The notes under the pieces: generated by a model | The model's database searches: none | What the model saw: the letters and a program-made list of their open reading frames with translations, nothing else | Told to the model about the DNA's origin: nothing | Position numbers and translations under genes: made by a program | NCBI GenBank assembly: GCA_022827165.1 | Contig: JAJDTN010000032.1 | Span: 1 to 29,767 of the forward strand | From: Candidatus Latescibacterota bacterium | GTDB taxonomy: Bacteria; Latescibacterota; UBA2968; UBA8231 | Direction: 5' to 3' | Length of the DNA: 29,767 nt | Shown here: positions 15,913 to 23,287 of the stretch, one piece after another | Layout of the letters: each line of letters begins with the position of its first letter | Numbering within the stretch: position 1 is the first letter of the stretch

Positions 15913-16698
15913 ATGTCAGATCATCCCACCGGCGCCGAGCGCTTCTTCTTCGACAACAACGGCTACCTCGTGCTGGAGGACTTCCTCGCCCCGGAGCGGG
16001 TCGAGGCGCTCTCCGCGGCCCTGGAGCGGACCATCGAGCGCCGCCGCTCGCCCGGGTTCCGGCGGGAGCACGAACCCGCTTTCGCCGACCGCCTCGACGG
16101 GCCCAACGCGCGGGTCATGCACCTGCTCGACGAGGACCCCCTCTTTCTGGAGATGCTCGACTACGGGCCGGTCATGCCCTACGTCCACGGACTCCTCAAC
16201 GAGAGGCCGCACCTGCACTCGACGGACGCCTTCCACGAGGTCGAGCCCGCCGATCACCACGGCCGGGGCTGGCACATCGACGGGATCCAGGACGGCTTCC
16301 GCAACCTCCAGCCGCACATCCCGCTGCTGCAGCTGAAAGTCGGCTACTACCTGAGCGACATGAGCGCCCCGGACCAGGGCAACCTCACCCTCGTCCCCGG
16401 AAGCCACAAGGCGCTGCTGGAGCCGGACCGGGAGGGCCTGCTGCCGGGGGCGGTGCAGATCTGCGGCGGACCGGGGACGGCCGTCCTCTTCCACAATGCG
16501 ATGTGGCATGCGGCCGGCCCCTTCACTCGCCCCGGAGGCAAGCGGGTGATGCTCTACTACGGGTACGAGCATCCGTGGATGCTGGCCTGCGCCGAGCAGT
16601 GGCGCTACGGCCGCGACTTCCTGCGGGGGCTTTCTGCGAAGCAGCGGCGGTTCTTCCACGGATTCGTCTTCGACCCGCCGGAGTACCGCTGGGGGTGA
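15913..16698 (+). CDS. Phytanoyl-CoA dioxygenase (PhyH) family oxygenase
   Basis: 261 residues from ATG 15913; AAGGAA lies about 12 bases upstream. The frame is open upstream inside the HEPN gene but only as a shadow. Starts with the family's FFFDNNGYLVLEDFLAPE. Iron ligands H121-x-D123 (GWHIDG) and distal H199 (AMWHAAGPF), with R211 as the likely 2-oxoglutarate anchor (GKRVMLYYGY). DQGNLTLVPGSHK (154-166) is the conserved strand-turn. It differs strongly from the other two PhyH proteins in this window, so they are old paralogues rather than a recent duplication. It lies 86 bases after the toxin gene on the same strand and converges on the channel gene. Confidence 0.9.
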   Translation: MSDHPTGAERFFFDNNGYLVLEDFLAPERVEALSAALERTIERRRSPGFRREHEPAFADRLDGPNARVMHLLDEDPLFLEMLDYGPVMPYVHGLLNERPHLHSTDAFHEVEPADHHGRGWHIDGIQDGFRNLQPHIPLLQLKVGYYLSDMSAPDQGNLTLVPGSHKALLEPDREGLLPGAVQICGGPGTAVLFHNAMWHAAGPFTRPGGKRVMLYYGYEHPWMLACAEQWRYGRDFLRGLSAKQRRFFHGFVFDPPEYRWG

Positions 16699-16852
16699 GC
16701 CGGCCCCGCCGCCGGCAGGAGGTGCTCGACCCCGAGGATTCCCGCGTGTCCACCGCGGGTGAGCCGGCCCGCGGCCGGCGGAGGTGCCCCCGGGGCCCTC
16801 GTGTGTCCTGGCCCCGGTGAGCCGGGACAGCGCCCGGCAGCTGGTTCCAACC
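16694..16852. repeat. GC-rich imperfect direct repeats, about 60 bp, 2.5 copies
   Basis: GGTGAGCCGG recurs at 16694, 16758 and 16816, giving units of 64, 58 and a partial 37 bases. Each unit continues with a GCCGGC-type block and GGAGGTGC or a related sequence. The first copy begins inside the last codons of the PhyH gene. The units fill the space between two convergent genes and their GCCGGC blocks could form hairpins, but there is no T-run for a classic terminator. Confidence 0.6.
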
Positions 16853-16884
16853 CCTTGGCAGTCGCGCCCGGTGGGGCGCCGGCC

Positions 16885-18264
16885 CTATGCGCCGGACCCG
16901 TTCCCCCGCTCCCTGACCGCGTCCCCGATCTCCTGAACGGCGCTCTCCAGCCTGGAGAGACGCTCGTTGGTGTCGCTGATCTCCTGCTGGATCTTGGTGA
17001 CGATCCCCACCTGCTCCTCCAGCTCCTCGGCCTTGAGCGAATCCTCGTCGCTCACCAGGATGCTCGTCAGGGTGGCGGTGAAGACACCGACCAGGACCAT
17101 GCCGGTGATCACCAGGAAGACGGTGAGGATCTTGCCGGGGGCGGTCTCGGGGTTGTGGATGTCGGGGTAGCCGCCGGTGACCAGGGTCGTGAAGCTCCAC
17201 CAGAGACTCGGCCCGAAGCCCGAGCCGGAGTCCATGCGCTCCACGCCCATGAAGATGATGGCGCCGAAGACGAGGGAGAGCAGGCCGTAGAGCAGCGACC
17301 GCTTGAGGAGCCTCACGTCGAGGGTTGTGCTCAGGTGGTCCATGCCCCGCCAGAAGAACAGGGCGATGCGGAACAGTCTCAGGGCGCGCAGGATGCGCAC
17401 CGCCCGGAGCAGGCGCCCGAGGCGGATGACGCCGAGGTCGCCGCCGGCGGCTGCGATGATCTGGAAGGGGGGCAGGGGGATGGAGGTGATGAAGTCGATC
17501 CAGTTGTTCATCCAGTACCACTTCTTCGAGGCGGCCAGCTTGTGCTCGAAGATGAAGTTGGCCATGAAGAGGGCGCAGCAGATGACGTCGATGATCCAGA
17601 AGATCCACAGCTTGGCCACGGAGAAGTGGGGGAGGATATCCACCACGGGATCGACGTAGCCCTCGCCGCGGTGGATGATCTCCACCTGCGTCAGCTGGCC
17701 TCCCGTGACGTGTCCAGTGGCGAGACCGCCCGAACCGTGGGGGTCGGAAATCTGGATGATCACCCGCTCGTACCCTTCGCCGCCTTCGAGAATTCCTATC
17801 TCACCTATGCTTCCCTCCACCACTTCGGCCCTGGCCGCTGCGCCGCCCCCCGCGGCCCCGATGCCCATCAGGTCGACGACGAGGATGGTCACCAGGCCGA
17901 GGATGAGGACGAAGATCACGAGGTCCTTGATCCTCACTCTGGCGGCGCTGCCCAGGACCCGGGCCTGCTCGTCGAAGAGGTGCCGCTTCTGCCTCGCCTG
18001 CTCGATGAGCCGGAGCTTGTCCGCCAGCTTCTCCCGGGCGGCGTTCAGCTTGGTGACCTGGGACTCGGCCTTGTCGAGGCCCAACTCGTACTGGCCGTGC
18101 CTCATGCTCAAGGTGACCGTCTCCGCCTTGGCCGTCATCTCGTCGAGCTCGGCCTCCACTTCGGCCACCTGGCCGTCGATGCGGCCGATCTCCTGCTCCA
18201 CCACGTCCTTCATGCGGGTGATGCGTTCGAGGGAGCAGGATTCCAGCCGTCTTGATATCGACAT
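16885..18264 (-). CDS. Voltage-gated ion-channel-like membrane protein with coiled coils and extracytoplasmic insert
   Basis: 459 residues. An N-terminal coiled coil (about 15-105) precedes S1 (114-134). Residues about 137-212 form a soluble insert with two GxGY-type repeats (EGGEGY at 160-165, RGEGY at 199-203). S2 lies about 219-238 and S3 about 254-272. The S4 sensor has Arg spaced every third or fourth residue (281-299, RLGRLLRAVRILRALRLFR). S5 is about 322-341, the pore loop 353-369 (WWSFTTLVTGGYPD), S6 379-403, and a second coiled coil 405-455. The architecture is that of a tetrameric Kv-type channel, but the filter lacks the TVGYG consensus, so ion selectivity is uncertain. The glutaredoxin gene lies 18 bases upstream, giving a likely operon. 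Confidence 0.85.
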   Translation of the reverse strand: MSISRRLESCSLERITRMKDVVEQEIGRIDGQVAEVEAELDEMTAKAETVTLSMRHGQYELGLDKAESQVTKLNAAREKLADKLRLIEQARQKRHLFDEQARVLGSAARVRIKDLVIFVLILGLVTILVVDLMGIGAAGGGAAARAEVVEGSIGEIGILEGGEGYERVIIQISDPHGSGGLATGHVTGGQLTQVEIIHRGEGYVDPVVDILPHFSVAKLWIFWIIDVICCALFMANFIFEHKLAASKKWYWMNNWIDFITSIPLPPFQIIAAAGGDLGVIRLGRLLRAVRILRALRLFRIALFFWRGMDHLSTTLDVRLLKRSLLYGLLSLVFGAIIFMGVERMDSGSGFGPSLWWSFTTLVTGGYPDIHNPETAPGKILTVFLVITGMVLVGVFTATLTSILVSDEDSLKAEELEEQVGIVTKIQQEISDTNERLSRLESAVQEIGDAVRERGNGSGA

Positions 18265-18282
18265 CGTGAGTTCGTCCCTGCT

Positions 18283-18567
18283 TCAGCCGTCTCCGAGGCG
18301 TCTCTGCAGCTCGCCGCGGCGCTGCAGCTCCTCGAGGGTTTCCTCGGTGCCCAGGTACTCGCCGTCGACGAAGACCTGGGGGATGGTGGAGTCTCCGCCC
18401 GTGCGACGCACCATCTCCTTGAAGGCGGCCGTGGGCAGCTTGATCCCGAACCAGAAGCGGATGGGGATCTTCCGGTAGCGGATGCCCTCGCGCCGCAGCA
18501 GGAGGCGCGCCTTCCAGCAGAAGGCGCACAAGGGGCTCAGGTAGATCTCGACTCTCGGTTCGGCCAT
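18283..18567 (-). CDS. Glutaredoxin-like thiol-disulfide protein
   Basis: 94 residues with a thioredoxin fold: strand VEIYLSPL, active site C14-A-F-C17, and the cis-proline loop TIPQVFVDG (Pro63). It should reduce disulfides or deglutathionylate proteins in the cytoplasm. The insertion FWFGIKLP after strand 2 is longer than in minimal glutaredoxins. No Shine-Dalgarno is visible before the ATG, and a TATTAT -10-like box (18585-18580 on the minus strand) lies only 12 bases upstream, suggesting a very short leader. Likely co-transcribed with the channel gene that follows. Whether it acts on the channel is open. Confidence 0.85.
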   Translation of the reverse strand: MAEPRVEIYLSPLCAFCWKARLLLRREGIRYRKIPIRFWFGIKLPTAAFKEMVRRTGGDSTIPQVFVDGEYLGTEETLEELQRRGELQRRLGDG

Positions 18568-18577
18568 GACCAGGGGC

Positions 18578-18585
18578 TATAATAC
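18578..18585. promoter_or_regulatory. Overlapping -10 elements of a divergent promoter
   Basis: TATAATAC gives TATAAT (18578-18583) on the plus strand and TATTAT (18585-18580) on the minus strand, in the 54-base space between the divergent glutaredoxin and nitrilase-family genes. The -35 region on the plus strand is poor (TCGGTT at 18555-18560). Confidence 0.45.
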
Positions 18586-18610
18586 GGTACTTCCGAAATC
18601 CCGCGACCCG

Positions 18611-18617
18611 AGGAGGT
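18611..18617 (+). promoter_or_regulatory. Strong ribosome-binding site fixing a TTG start
   Basis: AGGAGGT at 18611-18617 sits 4-5 bases before TTG 18622. No ATG lies at suitable spacing, and the protein begins at this codon with the conserved KLVLATCQ strand, so the TTG is the real start. Confidence 0.8.
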
Positions 18618-18621
18618 CCTC

Positions 18622-19485
18622 TTGCCCAAGCTCGTCCTGGCGACCTGCCAGTTCCCCGTTGACGAGGATCCCCGGCGCAACCTGGGCTTCGCCACCCGTC
18701 AGATCGCCGCCGCCAGGGCCCGGGGCGCCGACCTCGTGCACTTCTCCGAGGCCTGCATCTCCGGCTATCTCGGCGTCGAGGTCTCCTCCCACGACGCCGC
18801 CGGCTGGGAGCGGGTCGCGGCGGCCATGGAGGAGGTGATGGCCGCGGCCCGGCGCCACCGGGTCTGGGTCGTCGTCGGCTGCAACCACCGCCTCTCGGGA
18901 AAGCACAAGCCCCACAACTCCCTCTACGTCATCGACGCCCGGGGCCGCATCGTCAGCCGCTACGACAAGATGTTCTGCACCGGCAGCGCCAGCGGGAAGG
19001 ACGGGGACCTCGCCAGTTACAGCCCGGGCGAGGCGCTGATCACCTTCCCGGTGCGCGGCCTCACCTGCGGGCTGCTGATCTGCCACGACTTCCGCTATCC
19101 CGAGCTGTTCCGCGAGTACAAGCGCAAGGGCGTCGACCTGATGCTGGTCTCCTTCCACAACGCCGGTGGCACGAAGGAGACCTGCGACAAGTACAAGATC
19201 ACCGTGCCCGCCACCCTCCAGGCCGCGGCGGCCAGCAACTACTACGCCGTGAGCGCCAACAACGGCACCCGGCGCTACGCCTGGCCGAGCTTCGTCGTCA
19301 ACGCCGAAGGGGTGATCGTCAACAAGGCGCCGCAGCACCGGCCCACCGTGCTGATCACCGAGATCGACACGGCGGAGAAGCTCTACGACGCTTCCGCCGA
19401 CTGGCGGGACCGCTGCATGCGGGGGGTGCTCCACAGCGGCCGGCTGGTGAGGGACGCGCGGTCGCGGGAGCGCACCGCCCTGTAG
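18622..19485 (+). CDS. Carbon-nitrogen hydrolase (nitrilase superfamily)
   Basis: 287 residues starting at TTG 18622. The Glu-Lys-Cys catalytic triad is readable as E43 (HFSEACISGY), K116 (YDKMFCTG) and C154 (GLLICHDFRYPEL), so it should be an active amidase or N-carbamoyl-amide type hydrolase rather than a true nitrilase. The length is typical. Sequence around FHNAGG and AASNYYAVSANN fits the aliphatic/omega-amidase branch. It stands alone on its strand, divergent from the glutaredoxin/channel pair and followed by about 195 bases without a gene. Substrate not predictable. Confidence 0.9.
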   Translation: MPKLVLATCQFPVDEDPRRNLGFATRQIAAARARGADLVHFSEACISGYLGVEVSSHDAAGWERVAAAMEEVMAAARRHRVWVVVGCNHRLSGKHKPHNSLYVIDARGRIVSRYDKMFCTGSASGKDGDLASYSPGEALITFPVRGLTCGLLICHDFRYPELFREYKRKGVDLMLVSFHNAGGTKETCDKYKITVPATLQAAAASNYYAVSANNGTRRYAWPSFVVNAEGVIVNKAPQHRPTVLITEIDTAEKLYDASADWRDRCMRGVLHSGRLVRDARSRERTAL

Positions 19486-19495
19486 CACCACGCCC

Positions 19496-19608
19496 GCCCG
19501 ATCAGAAGGGAGGAACCGATGTAGCGGTTCAGTGGTTTGAAGCGATGAGACCTCGTGTGATGCAAGTGGGGGTGTGAAGGGAGATGGTCTCATGGCTGTT
19601 GATCGGGC
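19496..19608. other. Nested inverted repeats, possible structured RNA
   Basis: Between the hydrolase stop and the next gene lie three inverted repeats: an outer perfect 9-base pair (GCCCGATCA 19496-19504 with TGATCGGGC 19600-19608), a hairpin GAACCG/CGGTTC with a 6-base loop (19513-19530), and an inner perfect 8-base pair (ATGAGACC 19545-19552 with GGTCTCAT 19586-19593). Together they could form a three-way-junction shape. It may be the 5' leader of the lipoprotein gene, a 3' end structure, or chance. Confidence 0.35.
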
Positions 19609-19680
19609 CAGGACCTGGTCGCGGGCTCCTCCGAGGATGGGTGGTTCCTCCCGCCCACCTCGCAACCACGGAGCCGCGAC

Positions 19681-21714
19681 ATGAAATGGTCATCCACTCT
19701 TTTTGGCCTCACGCTGGCCATCCTCGTCGCCTGTGGAAACGACTCCAGGCCGACGCGGTCGACCGAGCCGACCGACGACCTGCGACTGTCGCCGGCGGGG
19801 AAAGCGGTGGCGGTCAGGAGCCACGGGAGCAACCATCCCCCGGCCTTCTCGATCTCCATACAGAACCGCGGGCTGACCCTTCTGATGCCGAGGGGTACGG
19901 CTGCCCCGCTGACGTTTCCTGGCGAGCCGGCGACGGACCCGGAGGGAGAGGACGTCTCCTACCGATTCGCCTTCGCCGTGCCCGGCATGACGGGCATCCA
20001 GACCCCCGAGGAAGCCTTGCTGCGGATCACGCGAGAGGGGAACACCTTCAACCTGGGCCCCGATGGCGACATCAGCCCCGGGCGGTTCACCTCTGTCTAC
20101 GGCGAGTTCGCCAACCTTCCCAGCTCTGCGGCCGCCATCTACGCGAGCGACGGAACCGACGAGACCGGTCCCCAGGCCTTCAGCCTCCAACTGGTCTACG
20201 ACGGATCGGCCCAGTTTTCGGATCCGGCCCAATACGCGGGGGACCAGCGCTGGGAGATCTCCACTCCCCTGGAGATGTACGAAGGGGCGACGACACCCGA
20301 GGAACCGCCCACCTGGACGGCGGTTACGGCCGACTTCCGCGAATGGGGCTTCGACTGGACGCCGCCCTCCATCCGCTGCGAGATCGTCACGGCCTACCAT
20401 CCATACACGTTCCCCGACGGCGGCGGTGACAACTCTCTGTTCAACCTCGCTTCCGAAGAGAGGGCGACCTCGGGGACGGTGTCGCTGGCGCTGAAGAGCG
20501 TTCCCGACTATGAAGCTCCGGGCGACGGCGACGGTGACAACGAGTACCAGGTGCGCGTCGTGAACACGCACGACATCCATTACCTCAATAACGAAGGAAG
20601 TCCGACGGGGTGCAGCGGTTCGGTGCTCGACCTGGCCATCCGGGTCAAGGACGTGGGGGTCCCGGTGCCGCCGGGAGGCGGACAAGGTGAGTACCGGGAG
20701 GAGGACGACACGAAGATCGACGTGAGCTGGACCGCGCCCGGCGGCTTCAGCGAGGACGGAAGGGTGGTGCCGTTTCCGCCCGGCTTCGAGGTCACGGACT
20801 ACGACTACCGTTACCGGCCGGCGGGCACCGGGGACTGGACCGAGGTGACGGACACGGACTTCACGGAGACCGAGGTGACGATAGCGGATGCGGCGGAGGA
20901 CGCCTACGAGATCCAGGTCCGGGCCACGAACGGCGAAGGCACGGGAGACTGGTCCTCGACGATGCGTGCAGAGAAGATCGAGCGCACCGTCTCCTTCGGG
21001 GAATCGCGTTACACCACGATGGAGGGGGACCCCTCCGGCGTCGAGATCGCCGTCTACCTGGACCCGGCGGCAGGGGTGTTCCCCGTCTCGGTGCCGATCA
21101 TGGTGGAGGAGGGAGAGGGGACCGGTCCCGAGGACTACTCGGGGGTGCCGTCGAGCCTCACCTTCGAACCCGAGGAGAGCATGCAGACCTTCACCCTCGT
21201 GGCCATGGAAGACACGGATCAGGATGAGACCGAGGAGGAGATGATCCGGCTGAACTTCGGCGACCTCCCGCGGAATGTGAGGTCCGGGGCGCCGGCCATG
21301 GCGCAGGTGGTCCTGGAACAGCAGGCAGCGGCCCCGGTGATCCAGGGACTGCGGATCATCTCCTCCCCCGAGACGGGGACGACCTACGGCCGTGACGAGG
21401 TCATCCAGGTGGAGGTGGCCTTCGATGGGCCGGTGACGGTCACCGGCACTCCCTATCTGCGGCTCGAGTTCAACTGCCGCTCCACGAGGAGGACGTACTA
21501 CCGGAGCGGGTCCGGCACGGAAAGCCTGATCTTCGAGTACCGGGTGCGCCGCAGCGACTGGGACACCAACGGCCTCTCGGTTCGGTCGGGCCCGGTGAGC
21601 CTGAACGGGGGCGCCATCAACGCCGTCTCGGGAGGCGCCGCGGCCCGGCTCGACCACGGGGGCCTTGCCAGCGACCCGGACCACAAGGTCAACGGGTACC
21701 TGGCCCGGGAGTGA
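19681..21714 (+). CDS. Secreted lipoprotein with fibronectin type III and Calx-beta domains
   Basis: 677 residues; GGAG lies 7 bases before the ATG. The N-terminus is a lipoprotein signal with lipobox LVAC (Cys18). Domains: a cadherin-like or dystroglycan-like beta region with a repeat-like FNLGPDGDISPGRF segment (about 50-180); an uncharacterised Asp/Glu-rich middle; a fibronectin type III domain (about 343-435, with KIDVSWTAPGGF and YEIQVRATNGEGTG); a Calx-beta domain (about 436-547, EDYSGVPSSLTFEPEES); and a C-terminal beta domain (about 561-677, TYGRDEVIQVEVAFDGPV) common in large extracellular repeat proteins. The many acidic turns suggest calcium binding. No catalytic motif seen. Likely an adhesin or cell-surface binding protein. 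Confidence 0.85.
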   Translation: MKWSSTLFGLTLAILVACGNDSRPTRSTEPTDDLRLSPAGKAVAVRSHGSNHPPAFSISIQNRGLTLLMPRGTAAPLTFPGEPATDPEGEDVSYRFAFAVPGMTGIQTPEEALLRITREGNTFNLGPDGDISPGRFTSVYGEFANLPSSAAAIYASDGTDETGPQAFSLQLVYDGSAQFSDPAQYAGDQRWEISTPLEMYEGATTPEEPPTWTAVTADFREWGFDWTPPSIRCEIVTAYHPYTFPDGGGDNSLFNLASEERATSGTVSLALKSVPDYEAPGDGDGDNEYQVRVVNTHDIHYLNNEGSPTGCSGSVLDLAIRVKDVGVPVPPGGGQGEYREEDDTKIDVSWTAPGGFSEDGRVVPFPPGFEVTDYDYRYRPAGTGDWTEVTDTDFTETEVTIADAAEDAYEIQVRATNGEGTGDWSSTMRAEKIERTVSFGESRYTTMEGDPSGVEIAVYLDPAAGVFPVSVPIMVEEGEGTGPEDYSGVPSSLTFEPEESMQTFTLVAMEDTDQDETEEEMIRLNFGDLPRNVRSGAPAMAQVVLEQQAAAPVIQGLRIISSPETGTTYGRDEVIQVEVAFDGPVTVTGTPYLRLEFNCRSTRRTYYRSGSGTESLIFEYRVRRSDWDTNGLSVRSGPVSLNGGAINAVSGGAAARLDHGGLASDPDHKVNGYLARE

Positions 21715-21780
21715 ACAGTCAGGGACAGGGCTCCGGCGGGGACCTATCTTCCCCGCCGGAGGGTGCGCCCCGGGCGCCGG

Positions 21781-22077
21781 TCAGTCCTTCAGCTCGACGA
21801 TGATGTTGCGCCAGGGCTGGTCCCCGGCGTTGACGGCTTCGTGGACATCCTCGCCGGGGATCTCCCGGAAGACCACGTGGCCGTCGGCCATCTGCCTCGG
21901 CTCGCCGCCGGAGCCCTTGAGGGCGCCGCCGCCGATCACGACGTAGAGGTAGTCCTCGGTGTGGCGGTGAAGGCCGGTGCTCTGCCCCGGCTCGAGTCGC
22001 AGGTCCCATACGCGCACGCGATCGTTCTCGAAGAGCAGCTTCGACCCGACGTCGTCGGAGACGGTTCGTTCCGGCAT
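21781..22077 (-). CDS. Small cupin-domain protein
   Basis: 98 residues from ATG 22077; the frame is open further upstream but only antisense to the neighbouring enzyme gene. A single cupin barrel with metal-ligand histidines HRH (GLHRHTEDYLYVVIGG) and a second motif including GEDVHEAVN. Small cupins bind a metal and either isomerise or sense sugar acids and related compounds. It is transcribed divergently from the mandelate-racemase-like gene with 46 bases between start codons, so it may belong to the same catabolic unit. Function beyond the fold is not readable. Confidence 0.85.
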   Translation of the reverse strand: MPERTVSDDVGSKLLFENDRVRVWDLRLEPGQSTGLHRHTEDYLYVVIGGGALKGSGGEPRQMADGHVVFREIPGEDVHEAVNAGDQPWRNIIVELKD

Positions 22078-22123
22078 TGGCGGCCTCCAGGCCTGGTTTG
22101 GCGGGGCCGGTAAAGGAACACAT

Positions 22124-23278
22124 ATGGCGAGGATCACGGAAGTCACCGCCCACGTCCTGAAGTCGTACGAGTATCCCAACGGAGGCTGGGTGCTGGTGCG
22201 CCTGCGCACCGACGCAGGCGTCGAAGGCCTGGGGGAGTGCTTCGTCCCCGACAGCGACGGCAGCGGCGTCTTCGCCGCCAAGGCGCTGATCGACCGCCGC
22301 CTGGCGCAGGAGGCGGTGGGCCAGGAGGTCCTGGCCACGGCCGTCGTCTGGGAGCGCATGTACGACGCCTGTGAGCGCCTCTACGACCGCCGCGGCATGA
22401 TGGTCCACGCCATGAGCGCCATCGACATGGCCGTCCACGACGCCGCGGCGCGCACCCTGGGCATCCCCTTGTGCGATCTGCTGGGGGGCCGCTTCCGCGA
22501 GCGCGTCAAGGTCTACGTGAGCAGCATCTGGGTCGACAGCGCCCGTCCCGAGCCGGCGTACGTCTCCACGGAGGAGTACGCCGGCCAGGGGTACGGGGCG
22601 ATCAAGTACTGGGGCTGGCCCGACTTCGGCCATCGCCCCTCGCGAGACACGGCCATCCTGCGGGAGATCCGCGCCCGGGCCGGGGAGGAGGTCGATCTCA
22701 TGCTCGATCTCGGCCGCCCCGCCAGCCTCGCCGAGGCCCTGCAGACGGCGCGCATGATCGAGGACTCGGGCGCCGGCATCTACTGGTGGGAGGAGCCGCT
22801 CTCGAGCGCCGACGACGCCGCCAACATGGCCGAGCTCACCGCCCGTACCAACGTGCGCATCGCCGCCGGGGAGTCGGACCTGACGGCCTTCGCCTTCCGC
22901 GACCTGATCCAGCACCGCGCCGTCGACCTGCTGCAGCCCGACCTGTCGTGGGTGGGAGGGCTCACCGAGGCGCGGCGCATCGCCGAGATGGCGAGACTGG
23001 CGAACATCCCGGTGGTGCCCCACAACTGGGGCACGGCGGTCAACTTCGCCGCCAGCATCCACCTCGTGGCGGCCATGCCCCAGGGATTTCTGTGCGAGTA
23101 CCCCATCACCCCGCGCGGAAGGATGGAGGACTGGCACCACGGTCCGAGCCCGATGATGACGGAGCTGGCCAGCCAGCCGGTGGTGGTGGCCGACGGCTTC
23201 GCCCGTGTCCCCGACGGCCCCGGGCTGGGCATCGAGCTGGACGAAGAGGCCGTGGCCCGCTACACCATCGAACCTTGA
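22124..23278 (+). CDS. Mandelate racemase / enolase superfamily protein (sugar-acid dehydratase type)
   Basis: 384 residues from ATG 22124, with AGGA six bases upstream. Superfamily residues are present: general base K161 (GAIKYWGW), metal ligands D195 (LMLDLG), E223/E224 (WWEEPL) and E250 (AAGES), the His of the Asp-His dyad H300 (VPHNWGTAV) and E325 (LCEYP). This arrangement is that of the mandelate-racemase subgroup, whose members mostly dehydrate or epimerise sugar acids. It is followed after 9 bases by the Gfo/Idh/MocA gene, so they are almost certainly co-transcribed. Substrate is unknown. Confidence 0.92.
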   Translation: MARITEVTAHVLKSYEYPNGGWVLVRLRTDAGVEGLGECFVPDSDGSGVFAAKALIDRRLAQEAVGQEVLATAVVWERMYDACERLYDRRGMMVHAMSAIDMAVHDAAARTLGIPLCDLLGGRFRERVKVYVSSIWVDSARPEPAYVSTEEYAGQGYGAIKYWGWPDFGHRPSRDTAILREIRARAGEEVDLMLDLGRPASLAEALQTARMIEDSGAGIYWWEEPLSSADDAANMAELTARTNVRIAAGESDLTAFAFRDLIQHRAVDLLQPDLSWVGGLTEARRIAEMARLANIPVVPHNWGTAVNFAASIHLVAAMPQGFLCEYPITPRGRMEDWHHGPSPMMTELASQPVVVADGFARVPDGPGLGIELDEEAVARYTIEP

Positions 23279-23287
23279 CGGAGAGAC

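Noticed and set aside
19513..19530. Hairpin GAACCG/CGGTTC as a rho-independent terminator of the hydrolase gene
   Set aside because: Only six pairs and no T-run after it.
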